A stretch of 64,000 nucleotides of DNA from JAOSJT01 sp035362335. GTDB lineage: Bacteria; Bacteroidota; Ignavibacteria; SZUA-365. Made by a program: the position numbers and the translations under genes. The notes beneath the pieces were generated by a model. That model had not been told where the DNA came from. It searched no databases and saw nothing but the letters and a program-made list of their open reading frames with translations. The DNA lies in the NCBI GenBank assembly GCA_035362335.1, contig DAOSDL010000001.1:124001-188000 (forward strand), written 5' to 3'. Shown here piece by piece: positions 43,739-52,190 of the stretch. Position 1 is the first letter of the stretch, and each line of letters opens with the position of its first letter.

Positions 43739-44323
43739 GTGCTTTACTCGAAGACCGCCCAGTACTCGATCCAGTCGATGCTGTTCATCGCCGCCAACAA
43801 CTCCGAGATGAACATTCTCGTGCGTGACGTGGCCAAGGAACTCGGCCTTCCGTCGTCCTTCCTCAGCAAGATTCTGCAGACGCTGAGCCGTTACGGCTTC
43901 CTTAATTCGGTGAAGGGCCCCAAGGGCGGCTTCTCCCTGTCGGAGAAGGGCGCCGGTTCCACCATCGCCGAACTCGTGGCCGTGGTCGATGGCCCGATGA
44001 ATTTCGACATGTGCCTCGCCGGCTTCAGTCCGTGCAGCGAGGAGAATGCCTGCCCGTTCCATGAGGAATGGAAGCGCATTCGCGAGGAAATCCGCATTCT
44101 CGTCAACAGTCGTTCCATCGCCGAACTGGCTGTCGAGATGCCGGTGCGCTATCGCGTGCTCCTGACCGGCTCGAAGCCCGCGCCGAAAAAGAAAGTCGCT
44201 CCGAAGAAAGCCGCACCTGCGGAGAAACCCGCCGCCAAGGTCGCGAAAAAGGCGCCGGCACCCAAGGCCAAAGCACCCGCGAAACCCGCGGCGAAGGCTG
44301 CCAAGCCCGCGAAGAAGAAATAA
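43739..44323 (+). CDS. Rrf2-family regulator with histone-H1-like tail
   Basis: A 194-residue protein. The GTG at 43739 is chosen because AAGGAG lies 8 nt before it. Residues 1-135 are a typical Rrf2 winged-helix regulator: SKTAQYSIQSMLFIAA, AKELGLPSSFLSKILQTLSR and GPKGGFSLSEKGA. Cys92, Cys99 and Cys105 (MCLAGFSPCSEENACPF) match the Fe-S or thiol-sensing cluster loop. Residues 146-194 are almost only Lys, Ala and Pro, like histone H1 or the Bacteroidota HU/Hc1-type basic tails. It should bind DNA and respond to iron, sulphur or NO status. The tail could add nonspecific DNA contacts. The gene is divergent from metH. Confidence 0.9.
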   Translation: MLYSKTAQYSIQSMLFIAANNSEMNILVRDVAKELGLPSSFLSKILQTLSRYGFLNSVKGPKGGFSLSEKGAGSTIAELVAVVDGPMNFDMCLAGFSPCSEENACPFHEEWKRIREEIRILVNSRSIAELAVEMPVRYRVLLTGSKPAPKKKVAPKKAAPAEKPAAKVAKKAPAPKAKAPAKPAAKAAKPAKKK

Positions 44324-44467
44324 TTTCTTCGCTCAACCCGTTTCCGAAAGGAGCAGTCACCCCGGTGGCTGCTCCTTTGCTTTATGTCGAACACCAGCGT
44401 TGCCGCAACACCGCGTGCCATCGCCGCACACGCTCGCCGCTGCGTGTCTCCACTGCGGCGATTTACC

Positions 44468-44496
44468 TTGACACTACCGGGAAAGCTGTCTACATT
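44468..44496 (+). promoter_or_regulatory. miaB operon promoter
   Basis: TTGACA, exactly 17 bp, TACATT (followed by TG), about 50 nt before the start at 44553. Confidence 0.65.
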
Positions 44497-44552
44497 TGTA
44501 ATTTACTACTTTTTTTGACTTGAACACTGCCAAATTGACATAGAAGAGACGC

Positions 44553-45878
44553 ATGCACAGGAAGATTTACATAGAAACCTACGGTTGCCAGATGAATCTG
44601 GCCGACACGGAAATCATCAACGGCATATTGCGCAAGCAGGGATACGAACTCGAAGAACGCATCGAGAACGCCGATGCCATTTTCGTCAACACTTGCGCGG
44701 TACGCGACAATGCCGAGCAGCGCATCCATGGACGCCTGTCCAACTTCGAGCATTTGAAAAAGCACAAGCCCCATCTCGTGGTGGGCATTCTCGGCTGCAT
44801 GGCCGAACGCCTCAAGAAGCAGTTGCTCGAGCAGCGGGGTGGTGTGGACATCGTCTGTGGCCCGGATGAGTACCGCGCCCTTCCCGAGCTGATCGACCAG
44901 GCCTTCGAAGGGGAAAAGGGCATTCGCACAAAACTGTCGAGAGTGGAGACCTACGAGGATATCGAGCCCCTGCGCACCGAGGGCATCAGTGCCTGGGTGT
45001 CGGTGATGCGGGGTTGCGATAAGTTCTGCACCTTCTGCGTGGTGCCGTTCACCCGCGGACGCGAGCGCAGCCGCGCGATGGATGGCGTGGTGGAAGAAAT
45101 AGCCGGACTCGTGGCGCGTGGATTTCGCGAGGTGACCCTGCTTGGCCAGAATGTGAATTCCTACGACGACAATGGCCGGGATTTCGCCGATCTGCTGCTG
45201 GCGGTGGCCGATATCGATCCGCAGCTGCGCGTGCGCTTCACCACCTCGCATCCACAGGACATGTCGGACAAGCTCATCGATGCGATCGCCGCGCGCGAGA
45301 ATATCTGCAACTACATTCACCTCCCTTTTCAGAGCGGCTCCGACCGCATACTCGATCTGATGAATCGCACCTACACGCGCGAACATTACCTGGCGTTGGT
45401 GCGAAGGATTCGTCAGGCCATCCCCGCCGTGGCCTTATCCACCGATGTGATCGCGGGCTTCCCGAGCGAGACCGAGGAGGATCACGCGCTGACCCTCGAG
45501 TTGATGCGTGAGGTGCGCTTCGACGGCGCCTTCATGTTCAAATATTCGCCGCGGGAAAAAACCCGCGCGTGGAACATGGGCGACGATGTGCCGGACGCGG
45601 TCAAGGGCCGCAGGTTGCAGGAAATCATTGATCTCCAGCGTGAAATTTCCCTCGACATCAATCGTGCCGCTGTCGGCAGCATTGAGCGCATTTTGCTTGA
45701 AGGTCCGAGCAAGCGCTCGGACGACGAGTGGATGGGCCGCACCGACGCCAACAAATCCGTGGTTGTGGCGCGTGCTGATTTCGCTGTCGGCGACTATGTG
45801 GATGTGCGCATCACCGCGTCCACATCGGCGACGCTCTTTGGAGAATTGCTCACAACGACGGCATCCGAAGCCGCCTGA
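44553..45878 (+). CDS. miaB: tRNA-2-methylthio-N6-dimethylallyladenosine synthase
   Basis: A 441-residue radical SAM enzyme that adds a methylthio group to ms2i6A37 in tRNA. The UPF0004 domain has Cys12, Cys48 and Cys82 (TYGCQMN, FVNTCAV, ILGCMAE), which bind the auxiliary cluster. The radical SAM motif CxxxCxxC is Cys155/159/162 in MRGCDKFCTFCVVP. TRAM-like end: GRTDANKSVVVARADFAVGD. Length is normal. It heads a five-gene operon with SPOR, MBL, sigma-54 activator and lptE genes. Confidence 0.97.
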   Translation: MHRKIYIETYGCQMNLADTEIINGILRKQGYELEERIENADAIFVNTCAVRDNAEQRIHGRLSNFEHLKKHKPHLVVGILGCMAERLKKQLLEQRGGVDIVCGPDEYRALPELIDQAFEGEKGIRTKLSRVETYEDIEPLRTEGISAWVSVMRGCDKFCTFCVVPFTRGRERSRAMDGVVEEIAGLVARGFREVTLLGQNVNSYDDNGRDFADLLLAVADIDPQLRVRFTTSHPQDMSDKLIDAIAARENICNYIHLPFQSGSDRILDLMNRTYTREHYLALVRRIRQAIPAVALSTDVIAGFPSETEEDHALTLELMREVRFDGAFMFKYSPREKTRAWNMGDDVPDAVKGRRLQEIIDLQREISLDINRAAVGSIERILLEGPSKRSDDEWMGRTDANKSVVVARADFAVGDYVDVRITASTSATLFGELLTTTASEAA

Positions 45879-45894
45879 CATCCCGGCAGAGTTC

Positions 45895-46575
45895 ATGCGA
45901 AGCATTGTTCCCTTCCTCCTTTTTCTGACACTGGCCGTGAACGTGGCGGCACAGGATGCGAATGACATCGCCACTCTGGTGGCGCGGGTGCGGCAAGGCG
46001 AGGATGCCGCCGTACGCGCGCTGTTGCCGGCATTGGAAAAGAAGCGTCCCGACGATCCCGGTGTGCTGTACCTCAAGGCCTTGCTCGAAGCCGATGCCGA
46101 AAAGGCGGTTCCTGTCTATCAGCGCATTGCGGACGAGCATCCGAAAAGCGAATGGGCCGATGATGCGCTGTTCCGTCTCTATCAGTACAGCTACGCAGTT
46201 GGCGCCTATCGCACTGCGCGCACACAACTCGATCGCATCAACGGCAGCTATCCCAAGTCTCCCTACGCCCGTCCCGAGGCCGCAAAAGAAGGCGGCACGT
46301 CGAGCGCTATGGCCGGAAGCGATGCGGGCGAGGCCGGGGAAAGTTGGTCCGTGCAGGTGGGAGCATTCAGCGAACGTGCCGATGCCGAGGCGCAGGTCGC
46401 CGATTTGAAATCGAAGGGATACACGGCAAGCATACAGGCCAAGAAAAGCAAGGACAAAACCGTGCATGCGGTGCTCGTGGGCATTTTTCCGTCGTTCGAT
46501 AAAGCGAGGAATTTTGCCAACAAACTCAAGCAGCAGCAGAATATCGACGCACTGGTGGTGCGTCGCAACCCCTGA
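45895..46575 (+). CDS. TPR-like/SPOR-domain envelope protein
   Basis: A 226-residue protein with a signal peptide (MRSIVPFLLFLTLAVNVAAQ). The middle holds short TPR-like helices (AVRALLPALEKKRPDDPGVL; VYQRIADEHPKSEWADDALF RLYQYSY). The C-terminus is a SPOR domain: WSVQVGAFSERADAEAQVAD and VHAVLVGIFPSFDKARNFAN. SPOR domains bind denuded peptidoglycan at division sites. It is 17 bp after miaB. Confidence 0.85.
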   Translation: MRSIVPFLLFLTLAVNVAAQDANDIATLVARVRQGEDAAVRALLPALEKKRPDDPGVLYLKALLEADAEKAVPVYQRIADEHPKSEWADDALFRLYQYSYAVGAYRTARTQLDRINGSYPKSPYARPEAAKEGGTSSAMAGSDAGEAGESWSVQVGAFSERADAEAQVADLKSKGYTASIQAKKSKDKTVHAVLVGIFPSFDKARNFANKLKQQQNIDALVVRRNP

Positions 46576-46582
46576 GACGCCG

Positions 46583-47338
46583 ATGCGCATCACCCTGCTC
46601 GGTACGGCGTCGGCTATGCCCGCGTCTCATCGGCGGCACGCGAGTGTGTTGCTGCGCGAAGGTGCGACCCACCTGCTGATCGACGCTGGCGAGGGTGCGG
46701 CGGCGGCCTTGCTCGAAGGCGGCGCGCTCGATGCCCTGAGCGACATCTGGATCTCGCATGCGCATGCCGATCATGTCTCAGGCCTCCCCATGCTGCTGCA
46801 AGCGCTGCATGTACGCAAACGCACGGCTCCGCTCACGCTGCATCTTCCGGCGGGCATGCGGGACTGGTTTGAAGCCAGCCTCGACGGCATGTTCATGTTT
46901 GCGGAGCGAAGGGGATACGAACTTGTATTCGAAGGCATCACGGCAACGCCGGCACTTCGCGGAGGTGTGCTTGTGCGGCCTGTTGCGAACACGCATCTCG
47001 ACAGGATCCGCGACGTGGCCGTGGCGCATGGACGCGTTGCCGAGGCCTGGTCCTTTGTGCTGGGCGGCGACGCGGGGAGCTGTCTCGTCACCGCGGATAT
47101 CGCCGGTGTGGATGACGTGCGCGATGTGCTCGCGGACGTGGCGGTGGCGGTGGTGGATGCGACGCATGTTTCGGCCGAGGAACTTGACGACCTGGCCGCT
47201 TGCCATCCGGGAGTGCGTGTGATTGCCACGCATATCGGTCCGGAAAGCGAGGCGGAGGCACGGGATGAAGCTGGGCGGCAGAGGTCGTTCGAGTGGGCGG
47301 TGGATGGTATGACGATTACGATCGGAGAAACGGAATGA
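46583..47338 (+). CDS. MBL-fold hydrolase (RNase Z-like)
   Basis: A 251-residue metallo-beta-lactamase fold protein starting MRITLLGTASAMPASHRRHA. The metal motif HxHxDH is His59-x-His61-x-Asp63-His64 in WISHAHADHVSGLPM. C-terminal THIGPE-like and DATHVSAEE motifs supply later ligands. Related to RNase Z/arylsulfatase-type hydrolases; the substrate is not clear, since RNase Z is usually longer. It overlaps the next gene by 4 bp. Confidence 0.85.
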   Translation: MRITLLGTASAMPASHRRHASVLLREGATHLLIDAGEGAAAALLEGGALDALSDIWISHAHADHVSGLPMLLQALHVRKRTAPLTLHLPAGMRDWFEASLDGMFMFAERRGYELVFEGITATPALRGGVLVRPVANTHLDRIRDVAVAHGRVAEAWSFVLGGDAGSCLVTADIAGVDDVRDVLADVAVAVVDATHVSAEELDDLAACHPGVRVIATHIGPESEAEARDEAGRQRSFEWAVDGMTITIGETE

Positions 47339-48498
47339 TGGACGCGACAGCGGAACGCTTGCTGGGTGAGGCGCAGGATCGCAAGGAATTTCAGCGTCGC
47401 CACGGAATCATCGGCAACTCCATGGAGATTCGCGAAGTGGTGGACACCATCATGCAGGTGGCCCCCACCGATATCACCGTGTTGATCACCGGTGAGAGTG
47501 GTACGGGTAAGGAAGTGATTGCGAAGGCCATGCATGCGGCGAGTCGCCGTGCGTCGAAGCGCTTCGTGCCGGTGAATTGCGGCGCGATTCCCGAAGGCAT
47601 TTTGGAGAGCGAACTCTTCGGTCATGAAAAAGGCGCCTTCACCGGAGCGGTGGAAACCCGCAAGGGCTATTTCGAACTCGCGGATGGTGGTACCATTTTC
47701 CTCGATGAAATCGGCGATACTCCGATTTCCACACAGGTGAAATTGTTGCGCGTGCTCGAGAGCGGCGAGTACATGCGCGTGGGTTCGTCCGAACCGCGGC
47801 ATGTGGACGTGCGCGTGCTCGCCGCCACCAACAAGCGGCTCGAGGACGAGGTGCGCGCCAAGCGTTTCAGGCAGGACTTGTTTTTCCGCCTCCGCTCGGT
47901 GAATCTGCGCCTGCCCGCGTTGCGGCATCGGCGTTCGGATATTCCGCTGCTCGTTCGCCATTTCCTTCGCGAACTCCCCTCCGATCCGCGCGAGTCCATT
48001 TTACTCACCGACGACGGCATGGACGCGCTTGTACGGCACTCCTGGCCGGGGAATGTGCGCGAATTGAAAAATGTGGTCGAGAGTATCATGGTGCTCGAAA
48101 GGGGAAATGTGGTTGACGAGCACATGGTGGCGAAGTACGTGCGCGCCGATGATACCCATGAATTGTCGGCGGCATTGCCCGTGCATCTCGGTAAATCCTC
48201 CGACCAGGCCGAACGTGAAATTCTTTTTCGTCTGCTGGTGGAGATGCGCGGGGACATCCTTGGCATGCGAGAAGCCATTGAGGAATTGCGCGCGCGGCAG
48301 CAGCGGCAGTTGCCGCCGGTCGAAGTGGAAAGCGTCGCACCCGCGCTGGCGTTGGATGAAATGACATTGCGCGACGCGGAAATTCTGCTGATCACAAATG
48401 CGCTACGGCGTTTCAACGGCAATCGGCGACTCGCGGCGGAGGCGTTGGGGATCAGTCAACGAACGCTGTACAGAAAAATCAAGGACTACGGAATATGA
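47335..48498 (+). CDS. Sigma-54-dependent transcription activator lacking a sensor domain
   Basis: A 387-residue AAA+ protein. Walker A is GESGTGKE (residues 53-60), the sigma-54 loop GAFTGA is at 100-105 and Walker B IFLDEIG at 121-127; the R-finger region is in VRVLAATNKRLEDEV. The end is a Fis-type helix-turn-helix (RLAAEALGISQRTLYRKIKD). Only about 20 residues precede the AAA+ domain, so no receiver or GAF sensor is present. It would open sigma-54 promoters constitutively or under post-transcriptional control. The start overlaps the MBL stop (ATGA). Confidence 0.93.
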   Translation: MMDATAERLLGEAQDRKEFQRRHGIIGNSMEIREVVDTIMQVAPTDITVLITGESGTGKEVIAKAMHAASRRASKRFVPVNCGAIPEGILESELFGHEKGAFTGAVETRKGYFELADGGTIFLDEIGDTPISTQVKLLRVLESGEYMRVGSSEPRHVDVRVLAATNKRLEDEVRAKRFRQDLFFRLRSVNLRLPALRHRRSDIPLLVRHFLRELPSDPRESILLTDDGMDALVRHSWPGNVRELKNVVESIMVLERGNVVDEHMVAKYVRADDTHELSAALPVHLGKSSDQAEREILFRLLVEMRGDILGMREAIEELRARQQRQLPPVEVESVAPALALDEMTLRDAEILLITNALRRFNGNRRLAAEALGISQRTLYRKIKDYGI

Positions 48499-49022
48499 CG
48501 CGTGTCTTGCGTTGCTTCGCGGAAATGTGGAAGTTTACATTGCTGTTCGCCGTGGCGACGGCATGCGCCGGTTGCGCGTACTCTTTTACCGGTGCCGCCG
48601 TGCCAGAGCATTGGAAGAGCATTGCGATTCCGCTGTTCGACGACGAAAGCGGCTACGGGCAACCGTCGCTGCGAGAAACGCTGACAAACCAACTCATTGA
48701 GAAAGTCCAGTCGGACAACACCTTGCAGTTGGCGGATCAGAAATCATCAAGTGTCGAAATGCGGGGCGTGATTACCTCCGTTCTCCCTGACCAGCCCATA
48801 GCCGTATCACAGGGCGTTCAGGCCTCACGACTGCAGATAACGCTCAAAGTTCGAGTCACACTGATTGACAACATCAAACGCAAGGAAGTCTGGTCCAGGG
48901 ATTTCACCGCGAGCGGTGATTACCCCGGGTCCGCCGGCCTTTCCGGTCGTGACGCCGGCCTGCGGCTGGCCATGGACAACCTGACCGACGATCTCTTGCT
49001 GGAAACCCTTTCCGCTTGGTAA
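48495..49022 (+). CDS. lptE: LPS-assembly lipoprotein LptE
   Basis: A 175-residue lipoprotein; the start overlaps the previous stop (ATGA), and an in-frame ATG at 48525 is an alternative. The signal has a lipobox ending TACAGCAYS. The mature protein follows the LptE pattern: YSFTGAAVPEHWKSIAIPLF, LRETLTNQLIEKVQSDNTLQ and LQITLKVRVTLIDNIKRKEV. LptE plugs LptD in the outer membrane to place LPS. The order miaB, sigma-54 activator, lptE is known from other members of this phylum. Confidence 0.85.
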   Translation: MTRVLRCFAEMWKFTLLFAVATACAGCAYSFTGAAVPEHWKSIAIPLFDDESGYGQPSLRETLTNQLIEKVQSDNTLQLADQKSSSVEMRGVITSVLPDQPIAVSQGVQASRLQITLKVRVTLIDNIKRKEVWSRDFTASGDYPGSAGLSGRDAGLRLAMDNLTDDLLLETLSAW

Positions 49023-49027
49023 ATTTG

Positions 49028-49055
49028 TTGACCTTTTCTCTACTCGAGGTACCAT
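49028..49055 (+). promoter_or_regulatory. Promoter of the glycosyltransferase gene
   Basis: TTGACC, 16 bp, TACCAT. The predicted transcript start falls at or beside the ATG at 49063, so the message would be leaderless. Confidence 0.45.
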
Positions 49056-49062
49056 CGACGTC

Positions 49063-50523
49063 ATGGATAATGTAATACTGGGTGTGTACGTGTTCTCACT
49101 GACCATCCTGAGCTTGTTCGGATCTCACGGATTCGTGATGGTCTACTACTACTTCAAGAACAAGGACAAGCGGCCGGTGGGCAGGGACACCCTGGACGAG
49201 CATCCGATGGTCACCATACAGCTCCCCGTGTACAACGAGCTGTATGTGGTCGAGCGTCTGATCGATTCGGTGTGTGCCATGGACTATCCGAAGGACAAGC
49301 TCGAGATCCAGGTGCTTGACGATTCCACCGACGAAACCGTGGAAGTGATTGCCGCCGCCGTGGCGTCCAAGAAGGAACTCGGCCACGACATCGTGCACGT
49401 GCGCCGCGGCGATCGCGCGGGCTTCAAGGCCGGCGCGCTCAAATACGGCATGACCATCGCGAAGGGCGAATTCATTGCCATATTCGATGCGGACTTCGTG
49501 CCCAAGGCGGATTTCCTTCAGGAAACCTTGCGGCATTTCTCGCACAGTCGTATCGGTATGGTGCAGACGCGCTGGGAGCATCTCAACAACGAGTTCTCGC
49601 TGCTGACGCGCGCGCAGGGCATCGCTCTCGATGGGCATTTTGTCATCGAGCAGCAGGTGCGCAACAAGTCGGGCTTCTTCATCAACTTCAACGGCACGGC
49701 CGGTGTGTGGCGTCGCGACTGCATCGAGGACGCGGGCAATTGGGAAGCCGACACCTTGACCGAGGATCTCGACCTGAGTTATCGCGCGCAGCTCAAGGGC
49801 TGGCAGTTCGTGTACCTCAACGAGGTGACCTCGCCCGCCGAGTTACCGTCGGAAATCAACGCGCTGAAGTCGCAGCAATTCCGCTGGACCAAGGGCGCGA
49901 TTGAAACCTCGAAGAAGATTCTGCCGAAGGTGTGGAAATCGAAGCTGCCGCTTCGCGTGAAATTGCAGTCCACCGTGCATCTGACGAACAACATCGTTTT
50001 CCCCTTCATCCTGCTGACCGGCATACTCAACGTTCCGCTCGTGTTCATCAAGCAGGCGGGCGAGCACGACACATTTTTCGCCTTCATGTCGATTTTCGTG
50101 CTGGCCTTCGTGAGTTCCTTCCTGTTCTATCTCTACTCGCAAAAGGACGTGTACAGCGACTGGAAAAAGCGCATTTTTCTTTTTCCCCTGTTCATGTCGG
50201 GCAGCATGGGTTTTTCCGTGAACAATTCCCGCGCGGTGTTCGAGGGTCTGCTCAACAAGAAGAGCGCGTTCATTCGCACGCCGAAGTTCCGCATCGAGAA
50301 CGAGAAGGATTCGTGGCAGAACAAGAAATACCGCGCCTCGCACAAAGTCACGTTCAGCGTCATTCTTGAGTTGGTGTTGGCCGTGTACTGTTTGATTGGC
50401 GTTGGCGCGTCGTTGTATTTCCTCGAAATCGCGGCGTTGCCGTTCCAGCTGCTGTTCAGCATGGGATTCGGCATGGTCGGCTTCATGTCCATCCGCCACG
50501 CGCTCGCGCCTCGTGGGGCGTGA
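49063..50523 (+). CDS. Membrane family 2 glycosyltransferase (cellulose synthase-like)
   Basis: A 486-residue processive-type GT2. One N-terminal span is followed by the catalytic domain: TIQLPVYNELYVVERLIDSV, VLDDSTD with Asp86/87, IFDADFVPKADF with the DxD at 142-144, TED at 233-235, and QQFRW at 271-275 (QxxRW). Four C-terminal spans follow. The pattern is that of beta-glycan synthases such as glucomannan or cellulose synthases. The sugar is unknown. It lies just after the lptE operon but has its own promoter. Confidence 0.92.
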   Translation: MDNVILGVYVFSLTILSLFGSHGFVMVYYYFKNKDKRPVGRDTLDEHPMVTIQLPVYNELYVVERLIDSVCAMDYPKDKLEIQVLDDSTDETVEVIAAAVASKKELGHDIVHVRRGDRAGFKAGALKYGMTIAKGEFIAIFDADFVPKADFLQETLRHFSHSRIGMVQTRWEHLNNEFSLLTRAQGIALDGHFVIEQQVRNKSGFFINFNGTAGVWRRDCIEDAGNWEADTLTEDLDLSYRAQLKGWQFVYLNEVTSPAELPSEINALKSQQFRWTKGAIETSKKILPKVWKSKLPLRVKLQSTVHLTNNIVFPFILLTGILNVPLVFIKQAGEHDTFFAFMSIFVLAFVSSFLFYLYSQKDVYSDWKKRIFLFPLFMSGSMGFSVNNSRAVFEGLLNKKSAFIRTPKFRIENEKDSWQNKKYRASHKVTFSVILELVLAVYCLIGVGASLYFLEIAALPFQLLFSMGFGMVGFMSIRHALAPRGA

Positions 50524-50589
50524 CCGGCGACCGAGGAGTGACGGGCGACCGCAGCGAAGCTAACAGCGTTTTCCGGTATTTGGGTTGTT

Positions 50590-50618
50590 TCGCCACGATG
50601 GAGTACCCGTCGTGGCGA
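50590..50618. promoter_or_regulatory. Inverted repeat before a TPR gene
   Basis: TCGCCACGA (50590-50598) and TCGTGGCGA (50610-50618) are a perfect 9-bp inverted repeat 23 nt before the ATG at 50641. It could be an operator or an RNA hairpin. Confidence 0.35.
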
Positions 50619-50640
50619 ATGTATTTCCAGCATTGGCAGC

Positions 50641-51459
50641 ATGCAGCAAGTACTACCACGTAACGACAGCGAACTCGCAGAATTGGAACGGTATGTCGCG
50701 GCGCATCCCGCCACGCCGCAATTCGTGCGGCTCGCCGCCGCCTGGCTCGAACGCGACAATCCCGCGCAGGCGCTGAAGGTGTGCCTCGGCGGACTGAAGC
50801 ATGTGCCGGAGTCCGCGGCGGGCATGGTACTTGCGGCCAAGTCGTATGTGCTGCTGCGCCAGTACAGCGATGCACGCGAAATGTTGCACACGGTATTGCG
50901 CACGGTACCCGGCGCCATCGTTGCGCGCCGCTTGCTGGAACACATCCCGGTGCTCGAATTGGACTATCCTCCGCACATGGCCATGGTACATGGGGCCGAG
51001 CAGGCCGGTCAGCTTCCGCAGGATGGCGGTAAACCCCGCGCCGCGCAGTGGAGCCGACAGAGCGATGTGCTGCCGTCCTTCCTCCCGCCGACCGTGTCGC
51101 GCGTCGCCACGGAGTCCGATACGCGCGGCGAAGAGGTCCGCGTGCCGGTACTCGATCTCTCCCGTCTCGCCGAGCAACTCGAAGGAGCCCGCATCCGCAT
51201 TCCGGTGGAGGAGAATCCGCGTGTGGACGAAGAGGACAGCGAAGTCGAAACCGTCAACCTTGTGCGACGTCCCCACACCGAAACGCTGGCCGAGATTTAC
51301 GTCGCGCAGGGCCGCTACCTCGAGGCCATCGAATCCTACCGCCATCTCATCGCACTCCGTCCCGAAAAGCGCGAGGACTTTGCCAACCGTATTCTTGTGC
51401 TGGAGCGCCTGCATGCCGCGTCCGTGGATGATGGAGCATCCAGTGGTGGCGAGTCCTGA
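50641..51459 (+). CDS. TPR-containing hypothetical protein
   Basis: A 272-residue protein without a signal peptide. TPR-like helices at the start (PQFVRLAAAWLERDNPAQAL KVCLGGLKHVPESAAGMVLA) and end (TLAEIYVAQGRYLEAIESYR HLIALRPEKREDFANRIL) flank a middle of about 110 residues rich in Pro, Glu and Arg that is likely disordered. The role is probably a scaffold; no family is assigned. Confidence 0.75.
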   Translation: MQQVLPRNDSELAELERYVAAHPATPQFVRLAAAWLERDNPAQALKVCLGGLKHVPESAAGMVLAAKSYVLLRQYSDAREMLHTVLRTVPGAIVARRLLEHIPVLELDYPPHMAMVHGAEQAGQLPQDGGKPRAAQWSRQSDVLPSFLPPTVSRVATESDTRGEEVRVPVLDLSRLAEQLEGARIRIPVEENPRVDEEDSEVETVNLVRRPHTETLAEIYVAQGRYLEAIESYRHLIALRPEKREDFANRILVLERLHAASVDDGASSGGES

Positions 51460-51557
51460 GCGCGGGAAATGCCCTGCACCATTTTCACAGCGGCGGCGCA
51501 CAATGAGCGCTCACGCCGCGCAGTGCGATGACAACGCCACAGAAACAGAGGTGTGAC

Positions 51558-52097
51558 ATGCTTACTCGTCAAAATTCCATGCTCGTTGTTGTCGATGTCC
51601 AGGGCAAGCTGGCGGAAATCGCCTGGAACTCCGAGGCCTTGCTGCGCAACGTGGGCACACTGATTCAGGGTGCGAATATTCTCGGCGTGCCGGTGCTCGC
51701 CACCGAGCAGTATCCCAAGGGGCTGGGACATACCGTCGCATCCGTGGCGGAGTCGCTTGGAAACGCGCCCGTGATCGAAAAAGGGTGTTTCAGTTGTTGC
51801 GGCGAACTGCAATTCGAGCAGAAACTGGTGGAGATGCACAAGACCGATATCATTCTCTGCGGCATCGAGACGCATGTGTGCGTGTACCAAACCGCGCGCG
51901 ATTTGCTCGGCCTGGGATACAACGTGCATCTGGTGACGGACGCGGTGTCCAGCCGCAGCGAAGCCAATCGTGAACTCGGTATCCGCGTGATGGAGCGTCT
52001 CGGCGCGCGGCTCACCAGCACGGAGATGCTGTTGTTCGAACTGCTGGTGAAGTCGGGGACGGACGAATTCAAACAGATTTCCCGATTGGTGAAGTAA
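51558..52097 (+). CDS. Isochorismatase-family cysteine hydrolase
   Basis: A 179-residue protein. The catalytic triad is visible: Asp13 in MLVVVDVQGK, Lys75 in PVIEKGCFSCCG and nucleophile Cys108 in CGIETHVCVYQTA. The fold and length match YcaC/isochorismatase-type amidases. The substrate is not known. GAGGTG precedes the ATG at 51558. Confidence 0.88.
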   Translation: MLTRQNSMLVVVDVQGKLAEIAWNSEALLRNVGTLIQGANILGVPVLATEQYPKGLGHTVASVAESLGNAPVIEKGCFSCCGELQFEQKLVEMHKTDIILCGIETHVCVYQTARDLLGLGYNVHLVTDAVSSRSEANRELGIRVMERLGARLTSTEMLLFELLVKSGTDEFKQISRLVK

Positions 52098-52135
52098 GGA
52101 TTTTCCCGCCGTCGGATGGGGCATTTCTCCGTGGA

Positions 52136-52164
52136 TTGCAGGTTGCCCCGCGAGGCGGTATGTT
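52136..52164 (+). promoter_or_regulatory. Promoter of the TPR lipoprotein operon
   Basis: TTGCAG, exactly 17 bp, TATGTT, about 27 nt before the start at 52191. Confidence 0.5.
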
Positions 52165-52190
52165 ATTTTGCTGAACAGAAACGGTGACCC

